From assembly GCA_023457435.1 (NCBI GenBank), contig JAEWLS010000032.1, positions 1 to 64,000 of the forward strand: a stretch of 64,000 nt of DNA. Direction: 5' to 3'. Of the stretch, positions 8,102 to 17,046 are shown piece by piece (the stretch's first letter is position 1; each line of letters starts with the position of its first letter). The notes beneath the pieces were generated by a model. It searched no databases. It had not been told where the DNA came from and was given only the letters and a program-made list of their open reading frames with translations. This stretch comes from Pseudomonadota bacterium. Its GTDB lineage: Bacteria > Pseudomonadota > Alphaproteobacteria > Rhizobiales > Rhizobiaceae. The position numbers were made by a program, and so were the translations under genes.

Positions 8102-9458
8102 GGCGCTCCTTGCCTTTCAGGTAGCGGGCGAGGTCAGCGAACGGATCGGCGGACGGGCCGTCGCGCGGCGTCTGGGTAAGCGCCTCGTAGATGACCGGTA
8201 CCTGCCTGACGGCCTGATCGAGATCCGGATCGGCGCCGGGCTGGTAGGCACCGAGCAGACGAATGTCGCGCGTGTCCTCGAAGCGCGCGATCATCGCCTT
8301 GAGACGGGTTGCGAGGGTGCGCTCGTCGTCGCGCCACGACTTGTTGGCCAGGCGCGAGATCGAGGCGAGCGGATTGACCGGCGGATACCTGCCTTGCTCG
8401 GCAATGGCGCGGTCGAGGACGATGTGACCGTCGATGATGCCGCGGACCGCATCTGCCACCGGATCGTTATGGTCGTCGCCGTCGATCAGGACCGACAGGA
8501 TTGCGGTGATGGAGCCGGCGTTTACTCCACCCGGTCCGGCGCGCTCGAGGAAGCGCGGAAGATCCGTGAAGACGGAGGCCGGGTAGCCGCGTGCCACGGG
8601 CGGTTCGCCGCTGCCAGTCGCAACCTCGCGAAGGGCGTGGGCGAGACGTGTGATGGAATCGACGATCAGGAGCACGCGGTGGCCCTGGTCGCGAAAGTGC
8701 TCGGCCACGCGCATCGCCGTATCCGGCGCCCGCCGCCGCATCATGGCGCTCTCGTCGCTGGTGGCAACCACGGCGACAACCTTCGCCATCGTCGCGCCGC
8801 CCAGCGTGTCTTCGAGGAATTCGCGCACCTCACGGCCGCGCTCGCCGACGAGTGCTACGACCACTGTGTCGAAAGCGCTGGCCGCCGCGAGCATGGCCAG
8901 CAGGGTCGACTTTCCAACGCCGGAGCCGGCGAAAACCCCCATGCGCTGGCCGTAGCAGAGCGGCGTGAAGATATCGATGGCGCGCACGCCGGTCCGGAAC
9001 GGCGTCTCGACCCGCTGCCGGGCGAGCGGCGAGGGCACGCCGGAGGCCGATCTGGCAGGCTGTCCCTGATGGACCGGGCCCTTGCCGTCGATCGGTCGCG
9101 CCATGGCGTCGATGACACGGCCGCGCCAGTCGTCCGCCGGCTCGATCACCAGCGGCCCGCGAATGAACACTTCCTGGTTCAGGAAGGCGTCCTCGCTGCG
9201 CTCGTAGGGCGACACGATGATCTGGCCCGGTTCGATCCGCACGACTTCGCCGGTACGGTCGCCGGCGCGGGACCGCAACTCGACGATATCGCCAAGCCGT
9301 GCGCCGTCGGACAGGCCGCTAGCCGCGACATGGCCGGCCGCTATCGAGCTGACACGGCCGCCTCGCCGCACCAGGGCGCCGGGACGGTTGATCGCGACCC
9401 AGGCGCGTTCCAGCGCCAAGAGTGGATCGGGCTCCTGGAGTGTCTCGACACTGCCCAT
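8079..9458 (-). CDS. fliI: Flagellum-specific ATPase FliI
   Basis: ATPase that energises the flagellar type III export apparatus, 459 residues. The nucleotide-binding P-loop GSGVGKST is in the first half, followed by VALVGERGREVREF, LLIVDSITRLAHALREV (Walker B) and GGVNAGSITAILSVLIDGDDHNDPVAD, all F1-beta-like FliI motifs. It lies between flgF (7-base gap) and the conserved hypothetical. fliH and fliJ are not seen in the window. Confidence 0.97.
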   Translation of the reverse strand: MGSVETLQEPDPLLALERAWVAINRPGALVRRGGRVSSIAAGHVAASGLSDGARLGDIVELRSRAGDRTGEVVRIEPGQIIVSPYERSEDAFLNQEVFIRGPLVIEPADDWRGRVIDAMARPIDGKGPVHQGQPARSASGVPSPLARQRVETPFRTGVRAIDIFTPLCYGQRMGVFAGSGVGKSTLLAMLAAASAFDTVVVALVGERGREVREFLEDTLGGATMAKVVAVVATSDESAMMRRRAPDTAMRVAEHFRDQGHRVLLIVDSITRLAHALREVATGSGEPPVARGYPASVFTDLPRFLERAGPGGVNAGSITAILSVLIDGDDHNDPVADAVRGIIDGHIVLDRAIAEQGRYPPVNPLASISRLANKSWRDDERTLATRLKAMIARFEDTRDIRLLGAYQPGADPDLDQAVRQVPVIYEALTQTPRDGPSADPFADLARYLKGKERHAERPAA

Positions 9459-9465
9459 TCAGATG

Positions 9466-10188
9466 CTAGCCCGAACCGAGGGTGCGGATCGACTCGTCGA
9501 TCGCATTCTCGCCGTCGCGCATCAACGCGGAAATGTTGTCGAAGGCGCGCTGGACCTGAATCAGGCGCATCATCTCCTGCACCGCGTTCACATTCGAATC
9601 CTCGACGAAGCCCTGCGCTACGCCGACGTTCTGCCGGTCGACGATCGGCTCGGGTCTTCCGACCGGGACGATGCCGGAATTTCCGTACCGGCGGAAATCG
9701 GTGCCGGGCTGGAACTCATAGAGGCCGAGTGCACCGACGAGATTGCCTTGCTGGCGCAGAGACCCGTCGGCACCGGCTTCCGGCGGGCCGGCCTCTGGAT
9801 CGAGCTGGATCGGTGCGCCGCCGGCATCGAGCACCGGATAGCCCTGCAGCGTCACCAGTTCGCCCGTATCGAGCATGGTGAAGCGCCCGTCGCGCGTCAT
9901 GATGTTGCCGGCCGGCGTGTCTATGGCAAACCAAGCGTCGCCCTGGACGGCAAAGTCGAAAGGGTTGCCGGTTTCGCGCACCGGCCCCGTATCGGCCGGC
10001 AGGAATGTCGTGCCTGTCGAGACGAAGTCGACGGACTCCGGGGTCAGTCCCGTAAGCACGTCCTCGAACTTGACGCCTGTCCGGCGAAACCCGACCGTCG
10101 TCGCGTTCGCCATGTTGTCGGCGATCGTGGACAGGCGCTTTTCCAACGCGATCTGCGACGACAGCGCAACGTAGATCCCGTTTTCCAT
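9466..10188 (-). CDS. flgF: Flagellar basal-body rod protein FlgF
   Basis: Proximal rod protein, 240 residues. The N-terminus (IYVALSSQIALEKRLSTIADNMANATTVGFR) and the C-terminus (EDSNVNAVQEMMRLIQVQRAFDNI) match the rod/hook family. FlgF is assigned over FlgG by the divergent N-terminus, by position next to fliI, and because a clear flgG lies elsewhere in the cluster. It is 4 bases downstream of the DUF1217 gene. Confidence 0.93.
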   Translation of the reverse strand: MENGIYVALSSQIALEKRLSTIADNMANATTVGFRRTGVKFEDVLTGLTPESVDFVSTGTTFLPADTGPVRETGNPFDFAVQGDAWFAIDTPAGNIMTRDGRFTMLDTGELVTLQGYPVLDAGGAPIQLDPEAGPPEAGADGSLRQQGNLVGALGLYEFQPGTDFRRYGNSGIVPVGRPEPIVDRQNVGVAQGFVEDSNVNAVQEMMRLIQVQRAFDNISALMRDGENAIDESIRTLGSG

Positions 10189-10192
10189 GCCG

Positions 10193-11311
10193 CTAGCCCC
10201 TCAGCTTCTGCAGGGTCATCAGCAGGTCCGTGGAGAGGCCGAAGCGGGTGCTCGGCTGCAGGAGCAGCGCGACGTTCGGCGTCGACGGTGCACCGTTCTC
10301 CATCTCGTACATCGCGGTGAAGCGCGTCAGGAACTTCTCGAGTTTCGCCGGATCCTTGAAGTCGGCGAAATCGATCCGGTCCTTGATGAGCGCGGCTTGC
10401 CTGTCGATGTCGGCGGAAGCGATCGATGCTGGCAGTCCGAGCGCGGTGCGAACGACCTGGCTGAGAGCCGAGTCCGAAAGGATCTGAAACGGGGTGGTTA
10501 TCTGGCCCGCCTTGCGCTGGAAGTAGAGTGCGAGGCGCACGCCCTCGTTCTGCTCGCCGGCATTTTCTTCCAGTGTCTGGCGCATGTAGTTGGCAACAGC
10601 GCCTTCGACCGCCGGCCGGAAGGTCGTGGCCTCCGCGCCGCGCTCGGCAAAGTTGAAGACCGATGCGAAGGCAGCGTACTTGGGGTCGCTCTGGCGGTTG
10701 GCCAGGCTGTCAGGGTCGGCGACGCCTTCCTCCAGCAACTTGGTCATGAACGCCGTGTCGCCCAGCCGGTCCGCGAGCCCATGCGCCTTCATGGCGATCG
10801 CAAAGAGGTCCGTGGAAGCGACGAACTGCTCGGCCGACCGAACCTTGCCGATATTGTCCTTGAAGTATTTTACCTGCGCCTGCAGCAGGGGATCGAGCGG
10901 ATCGACGCCATTGTTATAGCCCTCGATCTGATATTTCGCGGCCGTCTCGTCGCGTGCCGGTGCGTAATTGACTGCCTCAGCGCCGCGCGCTGCGAAGTTG
11001 TAGGTCTTGACGAACTCGGCATAGCGCTTGTCGGTCAGCTTGTTGGCGAAAGCGTCGGGCTCGCTCACGCCCTCCTTGAGCGCCTTGACCATGAAGGCCT
11101 TCGCGTAGGCCATGTCGGACAGGCCTGCCGCCTTCATGGCGTAGTTGAAGAGCCGCCTGTCGGCGACGAACTCGTCGACCGACGTCACCTTGCCGATGTT
11201 GGCTTGGAAGTACTCGGTCTCGCGCGCGATCATCGGCTGCCTGGCGACGCTGGCGAGCGAACGCTCGATGTCGCGCGTAACCAGTTGGTAACTCATATAG
11301 GTGCTGACCAC
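10193..11311 (-). CDS. DUF1217 flagellar-locus protein
   Basis: A 372-residue protein with at least two internal DUF1217 repeats. The pattern EYFQANIGKVTSVDEFVADRRLFNYAMKA near the N-terminus recurs as VKYFKDNIGKVRSAEQFVASTDLFAIAMKA in the middle, each followed by a KxLxEGVxxPDxxANxxxDxxYAxF segment. The GTG at 11311 was preferred because it gives MVSTYMSYQLVTRD, the usual beginning of the family, with a G-rich stretch about 8 bases upstream; longer frames lack support. In Sinorhizobium the equivalent gene also precedes flgF and diverges from motA. Its function is not known to me. Confidence 0.82.
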   Translation of the reverse strand: MVSTYMSYQLVTRDIERSLASVARQPMIARETEYFQANIGKVTSVDEFVADRRLFNYAMKAAGLSDMAYAKAFMVKALKEGVSEPDAFANKLTDKRYAEFVKTYNFAARGAEAVNYAPARDETAAKYQIEGYNNGVDPLDPLLQAQVKYFKDNIGKVRSAEQFVASTDLFAIAMKAHGLADRLGDTAFMTKLLEEGVADPDSLANRQSDPKYAAFASVFNFAERGAEATTFRPAVEGAVANYMRQTLEENAGEQNEGVRLALYFQRKAGQITTPFQILSDSALSQVVRTALGLPASIASADIDRQAALIKDRIDFADFKDPAKLEKFLTRFTAMYEMENGAPSTPNVALLLQPSTRFGLSTDLLMTLQKLRG

Positions 11312-11446
11312 GAAACGCGCCCCCGGCAGCATGTCTGACAGGATATGCATAGGCCGCAATGCTTGCGCGAGGCTGGCCGATTTCAAGCCCCACGCAAGGC
11401 ACGGCCGTTAGCGGTTGGTCAGGGCGATTCCGAGAAGGGGCGACTT
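11312..11446. promoter_or_regulatory. Divergent promoter region of the two flagellar operons
   Basis: This 135-base gap separates the minus-strand DUF1217-flgF operon from the plus-strand motA-fliM operon, so it should contain both promoters. A ribosome binding site (AAGGGG, 11435-11440) is clear for motA. In Sinorhizobium the corresponding class II promoters depend on Rem, whose gene is not in this window. No exact operator could be defined by eye. Confidence 0.5.
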
Positions 11447-12319
11447 GTGGGCATTATCATCGGACTTGTGGTCACGCTCGGCTGCGTGCTGGGCGGCTTC
11501 ATGGCGATGGGCGGCCACCTCGAAGTGCTATGGCAGCCCTGGGAGGTCGTGATCATCTGCGGCGCCGCGCTCGGCACGTTCTTCGTCGCGAACTCGATGT
11601 CCGTCGTGAAAGACGCCGGCAAGGCGACGATGGAGGCCTTCAAGCAGGCGGTGCCGAAGGAACAGGACTATCTCGAGGTGCTGGGCCTGCTGCACAGCCT
11701 CATGCGCGAACTTCGCACCAAGCCGCGCAACGAGGTCGAGGCGCACATCGACAACCCTGAGGAATCGGCGATCTTCCAGGCGTTTCCGAAGGTCCTCAAG
11801 GACCACGATCTCACGTCGTTCATCTGCGACTATTGCCGCATCATCATCATCGGCAACGCGCGCCCGTTCGAGATCGAGGCGCTGATGGACGAGGAAATCC
11901 ATACGATCAAGCACGACAAGCTGAAGTCGATGCATGCGCTGCAGCAGATGAGCGACGGTTTCCCAGCTATCGGGATCTGCGCGGCCGTGCTTGGCGTCGT
12001 CAAGGCGATGGGCGCGCTGGACCAGTCGCCGGAGATTCTCGGCGGCCTGATCGGCGCGGCGCTTGTCGGTACCTTCCTCGGCATCTTCATGTCGTACTGC
12101 GTGGTGGGTCCGCTCGCCGCCAAGATCAAGGTCGTCCGCGACAAGAAGAGCCGCATCTACGTCATCGTGAAGCAGACGCTGCTCGCCTACATGAACGGGT
12201 CGCTGCCGCAGGTGGCGCTCGAGTTCGGCCGCAAGACGATCTCCGCCAAGGACCGCCCATCCATCGATGCGGTCGAGCAGGCGACGATGAATGCCGGTGG
12301 CGAGAAGAAGGCGGCGTGA
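11447..12319 (+). CDS. motA: Flagellar motor stator protein MotA
   Basis: Inner-membrane proton channel subunit of the stator, 290 residues. The GTG start at 11447 was chosen because it begins at the first membrane helix (GIIIGLVVTLGCVLGGFMAMGG) and has AAGGGG 6 bases upstream; the open frame extends upstream without plausible coding. Family features include FEIEALMDEEIHTIKHDK, LQQMSDGFPAIGICAAVLGVVKAMG and GALVGTFLGIFMSY-like segments in the C-terminal half. motB is elsewhere, as in rhizobia. It leads the motA-fliM-fliN-fliG-flhB operon. Confidence 0.95.
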   Translation: MGIIIGLVVTLGCVLGGFMAMGGHLEVLWQPWEVVIICGAALGTFFVANSMSVVKDAGKATMEAFKQAVPKEQDYLEVLGLLHSLMRELRTKPRNEVEAHIDNPEESAIFQAFPKVLKDHDLTSFICDYCRIIIIGNARPFEIEALMDEEIHTIKHDKLKSMHALQQMSDGFPAIGICAAVLGVVKAMGALDQSPEILGGLIGAALVGTFLGIFMSYCVVGPLAAKIKVVRDKKSRIYVIVKQTLLAYMNGSLPQVALEFGRKTISAKDRPSIDAVEQATMNAGGEKKAA

Positions 12320-12350
12320 CGTGAACGACGTCGTCCGGTCCACCTGAGCC

Positions 12351-13280
12351 ATGAGCAGCGCCGCGTCCCCAGCAGAGATGCGCACGCTGATCGTCGAGCG
12401 CCTGACAGGCGCCACCGGCGATCCGAAGCGTGTGACCGATGCAGCACGCGCGCTGGCTGAACGCTGCCTGGCCGGTGTCGGCGCGGCATTCGCGGCGGAC
12501 TTTCCTACGCCGCTGGCATTCGAATGCACCACGGTGGAGCTCGTCCGCATCGTCGAATCCCGCCCGCCGGAGGGTGCCTTCTGGGCAATGACGATCGCGG
12601 CCGCCGAGAGTTCGCCCGACGCGCTGCTGATGACGGTGGAGCCAGACGCCGTGTCTCTGGCGCTGAGCGCGATGCTTGGCGCCGACGATAGCTTCCCGCT
12701 GGTTCCCATTACCCGCGATCTGTCGCCGATCGAACTCGACATCGCCAAACGGCTATTCGACATCTTCGCGACGGCATTCAACGGGTCGGGCGAGCGCTCG
12801 CTGGCCATCCGCTTCCCGCTGCCCAAGCCGATCGTCGGCGTCGAGCTTGCCAAGCAGGTCATCCGCGATGGCCCGGGCGTGCGCATCAGCTTCGAGCTGA
12901 GGATGGGCGCCAACACCGGGCGGCTTCACGTGACCATCCCGCAACGCGTGCTCGCGGAGCATCGAGGCGAGGCCACCGCCGCCGCGAAGAACGGAGCCGC
13001 CGCCTGGCGCGAGCGCTTCAACGAGGAAGTCATGCGCTCCTCGGTGCAGCTCGACGCGACGATGCCGCTCGGCACGCTGACGCTTGGCGAGCTCTCCGCG
13101 CTGCAGGTCGGGCAGGTCATCGAACTGCCGGAAAATGTGCAGGCGCAGGCGCGGCTGCACGCCAAGGACCGCACACTTTACGTCTGCGAGTTCGGCAAGC
13201 TCGGACAGAACTACACCGTACGCATCGCTCATCCCTTCGATGAGCAGCAGGAATTCGTCGACGGGCTTCTCGGTCGGTAG
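12351..13280 (+). CDS. fliM: Flagellar motor switch protein FliM
   Basis: Middle component of the C-ring switch, 309 residues, of the divergent rhizobial type. The C-terminal surface-presentation domain is recognisable (VQLDATMPLGTLTLGELSALQVGQVIELPE). The middle domain, with SPIELDIAKRLFDIFATAF, resembles the CheC-like domain. No canonical EIDAL motif is seen at the N-terminus, so binding of phosphorylated CheY may differ from enteric FliM. It lies 31 bases after motA and 25 bases before fliN. Confidence 0.88.
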   Translation: MSSAASPAEMRTLIVERLTGATGDPKRVTDAARALAERCLAGVGAAFAADFPTPLAFECTTVELVRIVESRPPEGAFWAMTIAAAESSPDALLMTVEPDAVSLALSAMLGADDSFPLVPITRDLSPIELDIAKRLFDIFATAFNGSGERSLAIRFPLPKPIVGVELAKQVIRDGPGVRISFELRMGANTGRLHVTIPQRVLAEHRGEATAAAKNGAAAWRERFNEEVMRSSVQLDATMPLGTLTLGELSALQVGQVIELPENVQAQARLHAKDRTLYVCEFGKLGQNYTVRIAHPFDEQQEFVDGLLGR

Positions 13281-13305
13281 CGTCGGCGCAACAGGGGGAC
13301 TGGAA

Positions 13306-13689
13306 ATGAGCAACGCAGCTGCCGCGATGACCGCGGAACCGGGCGAGGACCAGCTCAACAAGGCAATCGACGAGTTGCGCGGCGTGCTCAACGAGGACGC
13401 CAACGACGCGGGGTCCGCGCCGTCGACGCCGGCAGGCGGCAACAACGTCGTGATGTCCATCCCGGTCGAGGTGCAGATCGTGCTCGGCAGCGCGGAGATG
13501 GCTGTCTCCGACCTCATGGGGCTGCAGAAGGGATCGACGGTTTCGCTGAACCGGCGTGTCGGCGAGCCGGTCGACATCGTCGTCAACGGACGCAGGATCG
13601 CGAAGGGCGAGATCACCGTGCTGGAGCACGATCCCTCGCGGTTCGGTGTGAAGCTGACAGAAATCGTCGCCGGCAAGTCTTCGAAGTGA
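13306..13689 (+). CDS. fliN: Flagellar motor switch protein FliN
   Basis: C-ring base protein of 127 residues. The ATG at 13306, preceded by AGGGGG about 8 bases upstream, gives MSNAAAAMTAEPGEDQ; longer frames overlap fliM in another frame and are spurious. The C-terminal surface-presentation domain is typical: VMSIPVEVQIVLGSAEMAV, LQKGSTVSLNRRVGEPVDI, RRIAKGEITVLEHDPSRFGVKLTEI. It sits between fliM and fliG as in Sinorhizobium. Confidence 0.94.
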   Translation: MSNAAAAMTAEPGEDQLNKAIDELRGVLNEDANDAGSAPSTPAGGNNVVMSIPVEVQIVLGSAEMAVSDLMGLQKGSTVSLNRRVGEPVDIVVNGRRIAKGEITVLEHDPSRFGVKLTEIVAGKSSK

Positions 13690-13717
13690 TCGCCAACAAA
13701 CGGAGCGGGCGAAGCTC

Positions 13718-14734
13718 ATGACCACCAAGGCCGCCAGCCTAACCCGGTCGCAGAAGGCAGCAGCCATTCTAGTCGCGATGGGCAAGCCGTCGGCTGCCAA
13801 GCTGCTCAAGTTCTTCAAGCCGGACGAGCTGAAGTCGCTCATGGAGGCGGCACGCACGCTGAAGACGATCCCACAGAGCGAACTCGAGAAGATCGTCGCC
13901 GAATTCGAGGGCGAGTTCGTCGAAGGTGCGGGCCTCCTCGATTCGAACGAGCAGATGCGCGGGATCCTCAGCGAGGCGATGACGCCCGAAGAGATCAACG
14001 CGATGATGGAAGGCTCGAAGGCCGCGGTCGCGGGCGACGAACCGCCGCCGCCCGTATGGCCCCGGATCGAGGCATTGCCGTCGGAAAGGCTTGCCGCGAT
14101 GATTGGCGGCGAGCATCCGCAGACCATCGCCATGATCCTGACGAACCTCGCGCCGTCGGCTGCTGCCGGAGCGGTCGCACTGTTGCCGAAGGAGGTTCGC
14201 GGCGAGGCCGTCAAGCGGATGATCTCGATGGGCACCGTGCCGGACAAGGCACGCGAGCTCGTCGAGAACCAGCTGCGCATGCGTCTCGAGGACAAGTCGT
14301 CGGCCAAGGACATTTCGGTGGGCCAGGCGCGCGTCGCGGGCGTGCTCAACGAGCTCGACAAGGACCTGCTCGACCAAGTCATGGAAGACGTCCAGGCGGC
14401 CGGCGCGCCGGATCTGGAGACCTTGCGATCGAAGCTCTTCTCCTTCGACGACATCATTCATCTCGCACCGCGCGCCCGCGTCACGCTGTTCGACAGCATG
14501 CCGAGCGACCTCGTCACCATGGCCCTGCGCGGCGCCACGCCAGAACTCACCGAGTCCGTGCTGGCTGCGCTCGGCGCGCGCTCGCGCCGCATGATCGAAG
14601 CCGAACTGAAGGACCAGACCATAACCCCGCCTGCCGACGAGATCGCCAAGGCGCGCAAGCGCATCGCGTCGAGCGCGATCCGGCTGTCGTCGGAGGGTGC
14701 GATCGAGCTTCCGAACCTGCAAGCCGCCGCTTGA
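13718..14734 (+). CDS. fliG: Flagellar motor switch protein FliG
   Basis: Upper C-ring protein that transmits torque from the stator to the MS ring, 338 residues. Visible segments are SQKAAAILVAMGKPSAAKLLKFF at the N-terminus, GEHPQTIAMILTNLAPSAAAGAVALLP (middle armadillo domain) and MFDSMPSDLVTMALRG-like residues in the C-terminal torque domain (TLFDSMPSDLVTMALRGA). FliG normally docks on FliF, whose gene is missing here. It lies 12 bases before flhB. Confidence 0.96.
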   Translation: MTTKAASLTRSQKAAAILVAMGKPSAAKLLKFFKPDELKSLMEAARTLKTIPQSELEKIVAEFEGEFVEGAGLLDSNEQMRGILSEAMTPEEINAMMEGSKAAVAGDEPPPPVWPRIEALPSERLAAMIGGEHPQTIAMILTNLAPSAAAGAVALLPKEVRGEAVKRMISMGTVPDKARELVENQLRMRLEDKSSAKDISVGQARVAGVLNELDKDLLDQVMEDVQAAGAPDLETLRSKLFSFDDIIHLAPRARVTLFDSMPSDLVTMALRGATPELTESVLAALGARSRRMIEAELKDQTITPPADEIAKARKRIASSAIRLSSEGAIELPNLQAAA

Positions 14735-14745
14735 GGCCATAAGCC

Positions 14746-15834
14746 ATGGCCGGCGGCGGTGAGGACAAGGAAAGCAAAACCGAGGAAGCCTCGGAAAAGA
14801 AGATTCGCGACACCGTCGAGAAGGGTCAGCTCCCTTTCGCACGCGAGGCGCCGCTGCTCGCGTCCTTCCTGTCGATACTTCTCTTCACGATGTTCTTCGC
14901 CGAAGGCAGCATCACGCGGCTCGGCCACTTCCTTGCGGTCTTCATGGAGAAGCCCGAGGACTGGCCGCTGCAGTCCGCGCGGGACGTCTCGGCGATCCTG
15001 TGGGTAGTCGGCCTGGAGATCGCGAAGGCGGTCGCCGTCCTGTTGCTGATGCTCATGGGTGGTGCGATCGGCGCCTCCGTCCTGCAGAACATGCCGCGCG
15101 CGGTGCTGGAGCGCATCCAGCCGAAGTTCTCGAACATCAGCCCGCGTCAGGGCTGGAACCGCCTCTTCGGCGTGAAGGGCTGGGTCGAGTTCGCGAAGCA
15201 GATCGCCAAGCTTACCTTCGCCGGGATCGTGCTTGGGATGGCGATGCGCGAGTCGGCCGGGCTCGTCCTTTCGGGCATGATCACGAGCCCAGCTGCCTTC
15301 GGTCTCGTGATCGAGGATATCGCCAAGGACATCATCATGTGGATCGCGCTGGCGATGATCGTCATCGCAGCGATCGATATCCTTTGGTCGCGCTATCACT
15401 GGCTCGCCGACCTGCGAATGACGAAGCAGGAGGTGAAGGACGAGATGAAGCAGACGGTGGGCGATCCGCTGGTGCGCCAGCGCATCCGGTCGCTGCAGCG
15501 AGATCGCGCCCGCAAACGCATGATGTCCAACGTGCCGAAGGCGACGCTCGTCATCGCCAATCCGACGCACTACGCGATCGCGCTGCGCTACGTCAGATCG
15601 GAGAACGATGCGCCGGTGGTCGTCGCCAAGGGCACGGACCTCGTCGCTTTGCGCATTAGGGAGATCGCCGAAGCCAACGGCGTGCCGGTATTCGAGGACG
15701 TCGCGCTCGCCCGCTCCATGTACAAGCAAGTCTCGGTCGATAGCATGATACCGTCGCAGTTCTACCAGGCGGTCGCAGAGCTCGTCCGCGCCGTCTACGC
15801 ACGCAAGCCTGGCGCGCAAAGCAGGGTCCATTGA
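14746..15834 (+). CDS. flhB: Flagellar export switch protein FlhB
   Basis: Membrane protein of the flagellar type III export gate that switches substrate class after self-cleavage, 362 residues. The opening segment KTEEASEKKIRDTVEKGQLPF is the family signature. Four hydrophobic helices follow, then the cytoplasmic autocleavage motif NPTH (VIANPTHYAIALRY). Its stop overlaps the next gene by 4 bases. flhA is elsewhere. Confidence 0.97.
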   Translation: MAGGGEDKESKTEEASEKKIRDTVEKGQLPFAREAPLLASFLSILLFTMFFAEGSITRLGHFLAVFMEKPEDWPLQSARDVSAILWVVGLEIAKAVAVLLLMLMGGAIGASVLQNMPRAVLERIQPKFSNISPRQGWNRLFGVKGWVEFAKQIAKLTFAGIVLGMAMRESAGLVLSGMITSPAAFGLVIEDIAKDIIMWIALAMIVIAAIDILWSRYHWLADLRMTKQEVKDEMKQTVGDPLVRQRIRSLQRDRARKRMMSNVPKATLVIANPTHYAIALRYVRSENDAPVVVAKGTDLVALRIREIAEANGVPVFEDVALARSMYKQVSVDSMIPSQFYQAVAELVRAVYARKPGAQSRVH

Positions 15835-16274
15835 TGTTTCGACAGCCGCAGCCGCAAAACCGGGAAGTCATCGTCGCCGATGCCATCAAGGAGGTGGTGA
15901 GCGAGTTGCGCATGGTGAATGTCGCGGACTATGTCGCCTTCATCCACCTCGAGCAGTTCGCCAACGTCGCCGACATCGTCGACTCCGCGGCGGAACTCTA
16001 TTTCATGCCGGGCACACTCAAGCTTGGCCATGGCGGCGAAGTGCACCTCGACTGGCACGGCGAGCCGAAGATCGTGCTCGACCTGGAACTCAAGCCGTCG
16101 GGCGCGACGGTGTATTTCACCCTCGGCATGACCAGCGAGAACGCGTCCGTGGACGTCAACTATATCGCGTTCGACCAGCCGTCGCCCGAGCCGCACGAGA
16201 ATACCGCATTCCTCGAGGCTGCGCTCGGCGCCGCGCGGATCCGGCGCTCGGCGCCGATGCGGATGGCTGGCTGA
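15831..16274 (+). CDS. Conserved hypothetical protein of the rhizobial flagellar locus
   Basis: A 147-residue soluble-looking protein without a signal peptide or membrane segment, translationally coupled to flhB by a 4-base overlap. The core has AIKEVVSELRMVNVADYVAFIHLEQFANVADIVDSAAELYFMPG and beta-rich segments such as GEVHLDWHGEPKIVLDLEL. An unnamed gene at this position, between flhB and visR, exists in Sinorhizobium, so a motility role is plausible. No known domain was recognised. It converges with visR, leaving 3 bases between the two stops. Confidence 0.75.
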   Translation: MMFRQPQPQNREVIVADAIKEVVSELRMVNVADYVAFIHLEQFANVADIVDSAAELYFMPGTLKLGHGGEVHLDWHGEPKIVLDLELKPSGATVYFTLGMTSENASVDVNYIAFDQPSPEPHENTAFLEAALGAARIRRSAPMRMAG

Positions 16275-16277
16275 AGA

Positions 16278-17012
16278 CTAGTCTATGAGACCCAGGCGCA
16301 GCGCCTTGGCAACTGCGTGGACGCGGTTGGTTGCGTCCAGCTTCTGAGTGGAGTTGGTCAGGTACTGGTTCGCGGTGTGGACCGAGAGGCCAAGACGTCC
16401 GGCGATTTCCTCGCTGGTGTGGCCGTTCGCGGTGAGCTTGAGGCATTCGATCTCGCGCCGCGACATTACCGGCAGCGCGGCGGCGACATTCGGTCGAAGA
16501 CGTGCGACCAGCGCAAACAGCGCCATGCATCGCGCGTGCATGTCGGCAAGCGACGACATCGTCAGTGCGATCGCATCGCCCGAAAAGACGATCAGTCCGT
16601 CGTCTTCACGCTCGGCCGTGAGCGGCAGGGCGACTGCCGAGCCGGTCGACCCCGGCACAGCCATTCGCTCGGCCCAGATGCAGCGCGACAGGCTGAGCGC
16701 GATCGGGCTGAGCTCGGTCTCGGCCCACCAGAACGGACGCGTCGATTCCACGGCCCTGCGCGCTACCCTCTCGCCCAGCGCATCCGCGAGGGCGGATGTG
16801 CGTTCGGCACGTCCAGGATACGCCGCGTCGAGCGACGGCAGCAGACGTCGTGTGTCCCCTGCAGACGGAATGAGAAAGATCGCGAAGTGCTCGGCGCCGC
16901 AGTCGGCGGCGAGGCCGCGAAACCGGTTGGCCACTTCGGGCAGGGTGTCGAAATGAGGAAGCGCGTCGGAACTTTGTCTCGCGGCACGCGGCCGACTGCG
17001 CGAGGTCGCCAT
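16278..17012 (-). CDS. visR: LuxR-family flagellar master regulator VisR
   Basis: Transcriptional activator of 244 residues with an autoinducer-binding-like N-terminal half and a LuxR helix-turn-helix at about residues 180-240 (MSRREIECLKLTANGHTSEEIAGRLGLSVHTANQYLTN). In Sinorhizobium VisN and VisR act together at the top of the motility hierarchy, activating rem. It is assigned as VisR by order: it is the copy nearest the small hypothetical gene and flhB. The ATG at 17012 was chosen; a GTG at 17024 is possible. The gap to visN is about 34 bases, consistent with one transcript. Confidence 0.86.
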   Translation of the reverse strand: MATSRSRPRAARQSSDALPHFDTLPEVANRFRGLAADCGAEHFAIFLIPSAGDTRRLLPSLDAAYPGRAERTSALADALGERVARRAVESTRPFWWAETELSPIALSLSRCIWAERMAVPGSTGSAVALPLTAEREDDGLIVFSGDAIALTMSSLADMHARCMALFALVARLRPNVAAALPVMSRREIECLKLTANGHTSEEIAGRLGLSVHTANQYLTNSTQKLDATNRVHAVAKALRLGLID

Positions 17013-17046
17013 CAGTAGCGGCACCTGAAGTGGCGCTGCCCCCGCA

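Noticed and set aside
7497..9881. A 794-residue plus-strand open frame antisense to fliI and its neighbours
   Set aside because: It is antisense to FliI and adjacent flagellar genes with clear motifs, and its translation is low-complexity Arg/Gly-rich, as expected of high-GC shadows.
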